From: Photobacterium marinum
GTDB taxonomy: Bacteria; Pseudomonadota; Gammaproteobacteria; Enterobacterales; Vibrionaceae
Reading direction: 5' to 3'
Length of the DNA stretch: 64,000 nt
Assembly (NCBI RefSeq): GCF_000331515.1
Contig: NZ_AMZO01000003.1
Coordinates: 62,001 to 126,000 of the forward strand
The position numbers and the translations under genes were made by a program. Below the pieces are notes generated by a model. It was not told where the DNA came from, made no database searches, and saw only the letters and a list, made by a program, of their open reading frames with translations. Positions 1-7,267 of this stretch are shown here, piece after piece; position 1 is the stretch's first letter, and the number at the start of each line of letters is the position of its first letter.

Positions 1-805
1 TCATGGACAACGAGGGGGTTATCAGTTTCTTATAACGAGACATACCGGTCTCGAAGATTGAGCGAGAGAGATAGTCTGAAGTGGACTTCCAATGATGATT
101 ACAGCCATGAATTCGTTGGCTCGCGACGGCATAATTTCTTGTGTGTCCATCTTCCCAATATGTAGCACCAATCCTCGGAGTTATCAATGCTTTAGCTTTT
201 TTACTCATAATAGCTTGATACCACCGATGAGAATCATAAGCTTCGTCACCCGATATAGTTTTAATCTTTTGGTCAGTTTTCTTCAGTACCCCTGGTAGTA
301 CTTCACCATAAGCGACATTAGAAAGGGACAGTTCGGCCGCGACAATTTGATGAGTATCGGCATCAACGGCAATGTGCAATTTTCTCCAGATTCGTCGTTT
401 GTCCTTACCATGTTTTTTCATGTGCCACTCACCTTCGCCGAATACTTTAAGGCCAGTTGAATCAATGGCCAGGTGACGAATTTCGCCCCTGACAGGAATT
501 TTGATACTGATATCGACAGTCTTGGCACTTTAGCGGGAAATTCATTAAGGTGAAAACCGTGTCCACGAAACCTTGCAGAGAACGAAGTGATAAGCTGAAG
601 ATACTCTTCACCATAAGTACGATCGTTATTGCTGTATCAGAATACTGGAAACCTCGGCCTCGACGTCCATGGTGAACTGAACAGTTCCAGGCTTAAATAA
701 GGCTTCAATAGCCTCTTCATCGACCCAAAAGGTGAGTGAACCTCGGTTGATAAGTGCTTGATTATATTTTTTCCAGTTGTACGTTCGCTAAGTTGCTTTA
801 CTCAT
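1..805 (-). pseudogene. IS903-type DDE transposase pseudogene
   Basis: The minus strand starts at an ATG at 803-805 (MSKAT) but meets a TAG at codon 6. It continues as NWKKYNQALINRGSLTFW, loses frame around 610-720 and re-enters frame from about 540 with a segment matching VDISIK, GEIRHLAIDSTGLKVFGEGE and ISGDEAYDS. It is collinear with the transposase at 19565, which has the same NRGSLTFW, GLKVFGEGEW and QRIHG segments. The C-terminus is cut by the window edge. Stop plus frameshift indicate a dead gene. Confidence 0.8.
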
Positions 806-883
806 CTATCACGTCCGGTACAAGGTATACCAGAACAGTTCGCGATAGTAGAAAGTAGTTCAGTACGATTTGTCAACAAAGCC
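1..883 (-). mobile_element. Decayed IS903-type (IS5 family) insertion sequence, truncated by the window edge
   Basis: This is a relic of an IS5-family, IS903-subgroup element. Its upstream end at 867-883 is a 17-base version of the IS903 terminal repeat (GGCTTTGTTGACAAATC on the minus strand). Inside it, the minus strand encodes a transposase related to the one at 19565, but broken by a stop and a frameshift. The other end lies outside the window. It marks the left edge of the accessory region and is a second copy of the IS type seen at 19485-23147. Confidence 0.8.
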
Positions 884-1173
884 TTATAGGTACATTCATA
901 GAGCGTAAGTTCTATAGATGTTAATTCAACAAATTGGCGTCACGACCCAAAAATCACTAGAAATAGTTTAAAAAGTTAAAATTTGTTTTTAAAACTCTAA
1001 AATTTCATCAATTCCTTTATGCGATCATCTAGCAAACCCGATTTGTACATGTCATCATTAATTACAGAATTTGACTGGAAATTTCTGCCAGTTTTAATCA
1101 AAAACCTGTCATAAGAAGCATTCGGACACTGAAATTGGTCCAATACATATTGTTCCGGTCAAACTTATTGAAA

Positions 1174-2175
1174 ATGAAGATAATGAAAGATAACTCTATA
1201 CAAAGTAAAGCATTCCAATCAGCTCATACGAAAATGGGTACCAAGCCTCAAGGCAGCGCAGGTATTCAGAAAAAGTCAGATTCGCCGACCGACACTGAGG
1301 CTACCCCATCGGCAATCAAATATAAGATTTTGAACGACATTAAGGAAACACTCCAAGCCACCTTAACAATGGTATTTTTGGCTTTTGTTATCGGTCCTTT
1401 ATTGGTCGTTCTTCTAAAAAAAGGCTTCATCGTAGAAAGTTCCGTTCTGGGTCAGTTACGCTTTACACCACTCCTTGAATCTTTATTCGGCCAAGCGGTT
1501 CCAATCACACTTGGCACGATTCTATTTGCCTCAATCTTTTTGGCACTCATGACCCTGCATAACCGCATTTTCCATGTAACCTTGAAAATCAGCTCCGCTA
1601 TCATGATGACTTGTGTCGCTGGTCTTTTTGGAGCGCTCGTTTTATTAGCCGGTTCATTATTCTCAATTGAGAGTATCGTCATCTCTGAGTTAACTCTTGT
1701 CTCGATAGCTATTAACTACTTTGTAACATTTGTATATTCCTGTATGGGGGTGTTTTTTTCAATCGGCTTCATTGCCAATCAAAACAAAGGTACTCTCACT
1801 CAAAGGATTTGTGTTTTGATAGTGGTCCCCTTTGCGCTTTATGTCTTCTTCCACAATGCTTGGGCGGCAACTTCAGGAATCGTCTTAATCGCAACACTCA
1901 TCCTATGTATTGTTATCATTGCTGTCGAGGTGTACACCCATGGCATCGATAACATCAGAAACGACAAACATAATGACAAGACAACAGGCCTGCCATCTCT
2001 TCTGATAACTGTGGTTATGTTCTGCTCCCTTTTCTATTCCGCGAGTCGCTACGAATACGACACCGCCGAATTTATCTGTTTGAAGTTAAATGCTTACCAT
2101 GATAAATCAAGTAGGTATTCAAAGATGTGCAGCGACAATAAAGTTAAATCTTCCATGATAAAAGCGCACCAATAA
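1174..2175 (+). CDS. Hypothetical polytopic membrane protein
   Basis: I do not recognise this protein. The frame opens at a TTG (1135), but ATGs at 1174 and 1183 are likelier starts; none has a strong ribosome site. A polar N-terminus of about 60 residues is followed by roughly six hydrophobic stretches (for example MVFLAFVIGPLLVVLL, then one near FGQAVPITLGTILFASIFLA, two in the middle and a double one near IVLIATLILCIVIIAVEVY), ending in a short soluble tail. That suggests an inner-membrane protein. It sits alone between IS relics, so it is probably a passenger of the accessory region. No catalytic motif was seen. Confidence 0.55.
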   Translation: MKIMKDNSIQSKAFQSAHTKMGTKPQGSAGIQKKSDSPTDTEATPSAIKYKILNDIKETLQATLTMVFLAFVIGPLLVVLLKKGFIVESSVLGQLRFTPLLESLFGQAVPITLGTILFASIFLALMTLHNRIFHVTLKISSAIMMTCVAGLFGALVLLAGSLFSIESIVISELTLVSIAINYFVTFVYSCMGVFFSIGFIANQNKGTLTQRICVLIVVPFALYVFFHNAWAATSGIVLIATLILCIVIIAVEVYTHGIDNIRNDKHNDKTTGLPSLLITVVMFCSLFYSASRYEYDTAEFICLKLNAYHDKSSRYSKMCSDNKVKSSMIKAHQ

Positions 2176-2214
2176 GTTCTGCCATATAAGAGGCCGGCGT
2201 GCCCTAAGGGATAC

Positions 2215-2478
2215 TCAGTTCAACATCGTTATCACTGAGCGACATATAGGACGCAACAGGTTTAGCAACTTGATAATGGATTGTCTACTCAACAACTTTT
2301 GTCCAAACAAACCCGCCCTGTTGATTTCACTGGCGCATTCCAACAAGCACCGTTTGTCAAAGAAGGTTGAGGGGCTGATGTCATGTCGCCGGCAAAACTC
2401 CCACTGAATCAGGGGGCTGTTTTCGAATTGGCGCAAGATTGCCAACAATTTCTGGTTACTACGTCACTGCTGGGCCAT
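2215..2478 (-). pseudogene. IS66-like accessory/transposase OrfA relic
   Basis: Read on the minus strand from an ATG at 2478 (with a GGAGAT ribosome site), the protein begins MAQQ and then hits a TGA at codon 5. It continues as RSNQKLLAILRQFENSPL, then WEFCRRHDISPSTFFDKR. The helix-turn-helix with FCRRHxISxSTFxxxR is typical of the small N-terminal ORF of IS66-type elements. The C-terminal half no longer resembles anything and no tnpB or tnpC follows, so this is a fragment. Confidence 0.5.
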
Positions 2479-2551
2479 GATGTTATCTCCATTTGGGTGA
2501 AGGTACCTTGACGGTCAAACTAATGAAAGAAAGATACGGACACTGCCGATA

Positions 2552-2785
2552 CTGAAGTTCCTGTGGCTTATGCTGCAACATGTCCTTCCTAAAGGCATGC
2601 AGCGCGTGAGGGACTATGGTTTCCTGAGAGGAACACAAGGCAACTGCGCATCCAGATCCAGTTGCTATTTTTATCTGGGCTATATCTCACCCCGTCAATA
2701 GGGAAAACTGTGAAACGAAAAATAGTGCGGCCGTGCCCTTGCTGTCAACACGATATGGCTTGCGTGGGGATCAACCGACCGAGTT
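2552..2785 (+). pseudogene. IS91-family transposase C-terminal fragment, frameshifted
   Basis: The plus strand encodes LKFLWLMLQHVLPKGMQRV then RDYGFLRG. After a one-frame shift it continues NTRQLRIQIQLLF and, further on, RPCPCCQHDMACVGINRPS followed by TAG. The HVLPKGxxRVRDYGFLxG block and the trailing CPxCxxxM zinc-like block are characteristic of the end of IS91-type Y2 transposases. The N-terminal catalytic part is absent. The downstream hairpin at 3006-3029 may be part of the element's old terminus. Confidence 0.6.
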
Positions 2786-3345
2786 AGCCGAAAGGCAGGC
2801 ATTATAAGGATAATGGCCTCAATCTGAAATCTAGGAGGTATATATAAATATGCTTTCAAAGTCATAATATTACGGGCGTGATGCAGCTCTGAATCACGCC
2901 ATAGCTCTGTTCGTCCTTACAAAAAAGGCTAACCCCATCCCCACCCAACAATCAAAACTGCAATTTACTATAAAGAAGCCGCTCGGGCTTGTTCAACTCT
3001 GAATAGAGCTGTCGGCTGCGCGACAGCTCTTCTTATCTGTTTCTGTTTTAGGCAGTATTGCCGAAAGATAGGGTTGCAGACTTCAACACTATGCGATGAT
3101 AGACATTTTAAAAATTTTTTTCTTTTAACTGTTTTTATTCTGTGTAGCCACTGCTTTGGATTTAAATCATATTTAAATCAATGAATTAAATGTTACTTTG
3201 GCTTTTGGTGTGGTATTGAAAATTTTTTGTATTTCCATATTGTGGGTCTACTCTTATAGTAAGTCACTTAACTGTGGAGATCGCGCTCCACCTATACCCC
3301 CTCCCACTCGCCACCTTTTTTTCGCGCTCCTGCGCGTTAGTAAAG
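2786..3345. other. Intergenic, IS91 tail and AT-rich leader
   Basis: No gene is supported here. The left half is the probable 3' tail of the IS91-like relic, including the hairpin at 3006-3029. The right half (about 3100-3260) is very AT-rich and leads into the gene starting at 3346, so it probably holds that gene's promoter. Confidence 0.4.
3006..3029. repeat. 9-bp perfect inverted repeat (hairpin)
   Basis: GAGCTGTCG at 3006-3014 is mirrored by CGACAGCTC at 3021-3029 around a 6-base loop. It lies about 220 bases after the IS91-type transposase fragment. IS91 termini carry hairpins, and a GTTC, the typical IS91 target, lies just before it. It could equally be a terminator, although it lacks a clear T-run. 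Confidence 0.5.
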
Positions 3346-4425
3346 ATGGCATTAAATCAATCCCGATACACACCACTTTGGAACGCCATAAAATCAGATC
3401 TGAACACTATTGGTTACAACAATTTCAACTGTGCAATGGTTGCAGCTCGCTGGTTATATGACTCTCGTCAACCTAGCTATCAACACGTGGCGAAGCGGTT
3501 TGGTTTGACCCGTCAGCGAGTGCATCAGATTTGTCGCCAAGCGGAACAGCAGTTGTCTAATTCGCAAAATAATCGCCACATCCGAACAGCGGTTAACAAG
3601 GTATATCATGCGATCAAAATATGCGGCGCACTAGGTTGTGATTCTCTGAAAAGCAGGCTCAACGAATCAGGTGCACTTGATGACGGCATTTCACTGTCAG
3701 CTCTGTTGGAGTTAGGGAAGCTTGTTTCACCTCATATGCCGCCATACGTCATAGTTGATGATAAACTCGCACCAGTAGATGACGGTGAGGGGAGCTACCT
3801 TTTAAAAAGGCCTTGGCTAACACAGAGGTTGCGTACTGAGTGGCTGAAGCTATCCAATGATAGCTCTAGAAAGTGCATCGGCACGTTGACTTCTAAAGCA
3901 ATTAATAATGCGCAGATCTATTCACGATTAAAGCAGCTTTTGATAAATGCAACTTGCATTGACGCGTGGGATGAGGGCCCACGGAAAATGAAATTTGTTG
4001 TGCTGGCCAGGCAGAATCCTCTTTTTACGTCTATATCGCGGTCATTCTCAATTTCAAATGCGCTCCCTGTAGAGCGAGTTGCTGCCGCTGCCGCGCGAAC
4101 ACTACGAGGGCGCGGTGCTGACTACCCTGAAGAGTTTGAAATTCTTGATTACCTTCATCATCACTGCACGATTATCCGCTGCAACTCTAGGGGGGTTGCT
4201 ACCTTTGAGCGGGAGATAATTCCTGCCACTAAATCTCAGCTAGCTGTTGCGACAGTATTGCAATCCCTCAGTGTTGCTGACTATCGAACACTTTATGATG
4301 CTGCAGCCAAGCAAACCGGTATTCATGGAGACACGATTAAAAAGGCGATCCTGAACTCGCCACTGATACATGTCGTGGTGCGTAGGGGAGAGTCGAACAT
4401 GTACAGGCTCATCAATGCTGATTAG
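3346..4425 (+). CDS. Sigma-region-4/KorA-like HTH DNA-binding protein of unknown role
   Basis: This is a 359-aa protein if started at ATG 3346 (MALNQSRYTPLW); the frame stays open upstream to 3274, but that part looks non-coding. Near residue 50 it carries YQHVAKRFGLTRQRVHQIC, which matches the helix-turn-helix of sigma-70 region 4 and of TrfB/KorA-type repressors. The remainder is helical, and the C-terminus (about 290-359) looks like another winged-helix-type domain ending NMYRLINAD. Its role is unknown; regulation of, or replication for, a mobile element is plausible from context. The separate gene at 4883 in the same orientation may be a partner, although 370 bases apart. Confidence 0.6.
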   Translation: MALNQSRYTPLWNAIKSDLNTIGYNNFNCAMVAARWLYDSRQPSYQHVAKRFGLTRQRVHQICRQAEQQLSNSQNNRHIRTAVNKVYHAIKICGALGCDSLKSRLNESGALDDGISLSALLELGKLVSPHMPPYVIVDDKLAPVDDGEGSYLLKRPWLTQRLRTEWLKLSNDSSRKCIGTLTSKAINNAQIYSRLKQLLINATCIDAWDEGPRKMKFVVLARQNPLFTSISRSFSISNALPVERVAAAAARTLRGRGADYPEEFEILDYLHHHCTIIRCNSRGVATFEREIIPATKSQLAVATVLQSLSVADYRTLYDAAAKQTGIHGDTIKKAILNSPLIHVVVRRGESNMYRLINAD

Positions 4426-4844
4426 AGCCATCAACTGTGACAACGTGTTTGTTTCTATGCAGCCCCTAGTTCAGCCTATCTTTGTTAGGTCGATCAATTT
4501 AAGAGATTGTATGCCCTGTTATATGGCAAATACCAACCTTACCAAGGGAACGCCTTGAGTTGATCGACTATTTGCCATCAATAGACCCGATGGCAATACC
4601 TCTTTGATATTCATTAGTGTCAACAAGAGGCCGCGTCAGTTTTCCCCCTGTAGTCGTTGAACGTGGCCAAAAATTTGTTTGGCTTCACGCTATTTCTAAG
4701 TATCTCTTCCACATGGGTTAAATTAACCGTGGTAACGAAAGCAACTGTGTTTGTCAAATTTAATAGATTGAATTTTAAAGGTTTTCTCTGGATTGGGCGA
4801 ATATCAGTATCTACAATGTGCGCATCTTTTTACAGGAGCAAACA
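4426..4844. other. Intergenic with long-range inverted repeat
   Basis: No gene is supported between the two unknown genes. GTCGATCAA near 4490 is the exact reverse complement of TTGATCGAC near 4559. An AT-rich stretch around 4740-4790 precedes the small ORF at 4845 and is the likely promoter area. Confidence 0.35.
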
Positions 4845-4886
4845 ATGAAATATACCGAGAAGGCATCACAGCGGAGCATGTTGTGA
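4845..4886 (+). CDS. 13-codon leader ORF overlapping the next gene's start
   Basis: ATG 4845 has the best ribosome site in the area (AGGAG, 6 bases upstream). It encodes MKYTEKASQRSML, then TGA at 4884-4886. That TGA overlaps a GTG (4883-4885) in the frame of the next gene, itself 6 bases downstream of GGAG (4873-4876). This is the geometry of a translationally coupled leader peptide. The alternative is that a single-base change has split the true N-terminus of the following gene. Confidence 0.4.
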   Translation: MKYTEKASQRSML

Positions 4887-5986
4887 TTATTGAAAATGCA
4901 AAGAAGGTCGTCTTGCCGATCACCCTAAACCTCACTGAAGAGCAGTGGATTAACTATTCCGACCGCTATAAGCTTTTCAGTGAAATCGTACCGGAGCCAA
5001 CATTTACTATTTCACTGTTGGCATATCAGATAGGGGGCGATTTTTGGCTCAGTTCAGATGAAATTTACACCGATGTTTTGGGTTATGCTTATCGGACAGG
5101 CAAAAGAAATATTGAGTTGCCGACGGGGAAAGTTGTCAGATACAGCAGCGAGCTCGGTTCCAAGCATCCTATGGCGCCAACCACGCCGTCCTTTATGATC
5201 CCACAGGCAGTGAGATACCTGCGTGAAGAAGAAAAAGCGTTGCTTTGTAACCCGATTAGGATTCGTGATCCAGAAACACTCTCTCCAAATTCAGTATATC
5301 CATTGAAGGTAATGTCAATTATCGCATCGTCCTATGATCAAGCACTACGGCAGCATGAGACCGATGGCTCAATTAAGCTAAATGATAAGCAGAAAGTTCG
5401 GGCTGTGATTCTGCATAAATTGGCCGAGCAATTGACTGAAGAAGCTCTTCGAAAACGGTTGGTCGATTTTGTGCAGCCAATGACTCTCGTAGACCGTCAA
5501 TTAGCAGCAGTATCTCGACCTTCGCATGAAATTAAGTATCGTGGTCGTGCGTTTACTGATGATGACTGGGAGTTTTTTTGTTGGCTATGCGGCCTAGAGT
5601 TCGATCGAAATGATCCGGATCGATACCGAAAAGCCGTGTTTGCTGGGAAAATTATTGCTCGGATCGCCTATTCATTCTTGGATGAAGAGGCATTAGAGCG
5701 ATTGCGCGAGAACAAGAAACGTGGTCTCCCCCTACATGCATGCCTTAATATGTTCGGTATGCGCATTGCCAAGATGGCGGTGAGTCGTTTACGAAAGATT
5801 GGCTACATGCTGTATTCAACTGGCTCATATAAACAGGTTCTTGCGGACTTTGAGCTCGATGGCCGCGAGTTACTTCTAGATTGCGGCGGTGATGAAGAAC
5901 TTGCTGCAAAATTAAACCAAGTCGTGGTTGAAGGTAAGGTACCTGAATTTTACGGCTATCCAAAATTAGTCTATAACGAAGGGTAA
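4883..5986 (+). CDS. Hypothetical protein, 367 aa
   Basis: I do not recognise this protein. The frame is open from a TTG at 4793, but GTG 4883 has a proper GGAG site at 6-base spacing and overlaps the stop of the leader ORF at 4845, so it is preferred. The protein is soluble and mixed alpha/beta, with a charged C-terminal half containing WEFFCWLCGLEFDRNDPDRY and a helical tail. No signal peptide or membrane segment was seen. A strong hairpin follows at 6009-6050. It lies between a DNA-binding protein gene and small unknown genes in an IS-rich region. Confidence 0.55.
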   Translation: MIIENAKKVVLPITLNLTEEQWINYSDRYKLFSEIVPEPTFTISLLAYQIGGDFWLSSDEIYTDVLGYAYRTGKRNIELPTGKVVRYSSELGSKHPMAPTTPSFMIPQAVRYLREEEKALLCNPIRIRDPETLSPNSVYPLKVMSIIASSYDQALRQHETDGSIKLNDKQKVRAVILHKLAEQLTEEALRKRLVDFVQPMTLVDRQLAAVSRPSHEIKYRGRAFTDDDWEFFCWLCGLEFDRNDPDRYRKAVFAGKIIARIAYSFLDEEALERLRENKKRGLPLHACLNMFGMRIAKMAVSRLRKIGYMLYSTGSYKQVLADFELDGRELLLDCGGDEELAAKLNQVVVEGKVPEFYGYPKLVYNEG

Positions 5987-6008
5987 ACTAGCGATTACTA
6001 TCAAGCCT

Positions 6009-6050
6009 CACAGCGTTAGCCCATTCCAAATCTGAAGGGCTGACGCTGTG
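6009..6050 (+). terminator. Stem-loop terminator after the 367-aa gene
   Basis: A 14-bp stem (6009-6022 with 6037-6050, one G-U pair) closes a 14-base loop just downstream of the stop at 5986 and is followed by TTT. It fits a rho-independent terminator. Confidence 0.6.
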
Positions 6051-6303
6051 TTTCTGGGAATACCATCGGCGTCAACCTGTTGGTGGGGTGCAAGACACGA
6101 GTTAATCCATGGTTTGCTAAAGGAGCATAGTTAATAACTTGTTTTCGTCTAGAAACGTGACATGTGACATTTCGTTACACAGAAGTGCCCTGAAATGAGT
6201 TTGAAGTGCTTCCCCCTTCCATAACCTTTTATAATCCGAATACGGTGATGTTCAAACGCATTTCCCTTTTACAAAAAGAGGGCTTACCGCCCTCTTCACA
6301 CTA

Positions 6304-6507
6304 TTACCACCGATGATATGAATCAATCAGTCGCAAACAGGCCAACTGATGGTTGTACCAAACTTCAACTTTCAAGGTCGTACTTGGGTACTTCTCCAGA
6401 TACTTCTCAATAGTACCTTTTACAGTTGGGTAACCTCGGCTGGATGTCTTCCAATATTTCAGTTTGGTAATCAGATCTCCAGAATGCTTAATAATGTAGG
6501 TTGTCAT
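6304..6507 (-). CDS. Small hypothetical protein, 67 aa
   Basis: Start chosen at ATG 6507 (MTTYIIKHSGDLITKLKYWK) with a GAGAAAG ribosome site; the frame stays open upstream to 6612. The protein is basic and soluble, with an apparent beta-hairpin/helix pattern ending LRLIDSYHRW. The family is unknown. A 13-bp perfect inverted repeat lies 40-85 bases upstream of the start (6547-6592), a position suited to an operator. Confidence 0.45.
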   Translation of the reverse strand: MTTYIIKHSGDLITKLKYWKTSSRGYPTVKGTIEKYLEKYPSTTLKVEVWYNHQLACLRLIDSYHRW

Positions 6508-7267
6508 AGTGCTTTCTCGTACAACGAAAGGCCAGGCAATAAAAAACGGATATACGTTGAAATACCTAGCCCGGGTTTCCAACGTATATCCGCTTTCGAT
6601 GCGTGAGCTCAACAGGAATTTTATACAAAAAAGGCTCCAATGTCTAACTGGAGCTATGGCTTATAGGTTTGCTCGGGTCGATGTGCTGAAGACCTAACTA
6701 CTCACATATGATCTCCTTTTAGTACGGCTAAAATACGTTTAATGTCAATATCCCATAACCACCACTGCCAGTAGCGGGTACTAGTATAGTCAGTCAGGCT
6801 ACCGGTTTCCGTCAGTATCAGTTCAACTCAATTTTGCACCACAATGGGCTATGGGTATCAGCTGACACGTTGATGCCCCATTCCTTGTTAGAGCAATAGC
6901 TCATACACATCCTGTTCCTCTTGATTTACTTTACACAAGCTAATGCGCGGGCAAAAGGAAAGACCTGACCCATCTTCTGCGCTCTGCACATTTGATGCGC
7001 TTAGCGGCGTGATATGTTTACGCAGCTGTTTCAATCTCCAAAACAATTGACCGTAAAGTGCCTGTCCTTTTTAACTTCTTCATTTTAGCTTCTAGTGGAG
7101 AAGAAAAAAGATAATTACAATTCAATACATCCTGTTTTAGAATCAGCCAACATTTTCTCTAAGTGGTTGGTGTGATATGTGTTTCCGCATTTCAGCTCCA
7201 GCCTTTCAATAAGCTGGAGGCTGGCTTAATGTCAAAAGTAATAAACTAGTACGGCATAGCTGAAAAA
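6508..7267. other. Intergenic, 760 bp, with gene relic and hairpins
   Basis: No intact gene is supported. On the minus strand a 41-codon open stretch without a normal start (6702-6827, ending RILAVLKGDHM) looks coding and may be the tail of a lost gene. It is followed on the same strand by a GCTCCA/TGGAGC hairpin plus T-run (about 6630-6655), a plausible terminator. The rest, up to the TTG start at 7268, shows nothing recognisable. Confidence 0.35.
6547..6592. promoter_or_regulatory. 13-bp perfect inverted repeat upstream of the small gene
   Basis: CGGATATACGTTG at 6547-6559 is the exact reverse complement of CAACGTATATCCG at 6580-6592, with a 20-base spacer. It sits directly upstream (in minus-strand terms) of the 67-aa gene at 6304-6507. 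It could be a regulator's operator or a cruciform. There is no T-run to support a terminator. Confidence 0.4.

Noticed and set aside
3274..3345. Upstream extension of the HTH protein to the first ATG
   Set aside because: The extra 24 residues are proline/leucine-rich and unlike the rest, and ATG 3346 fits the start of the folded part better.
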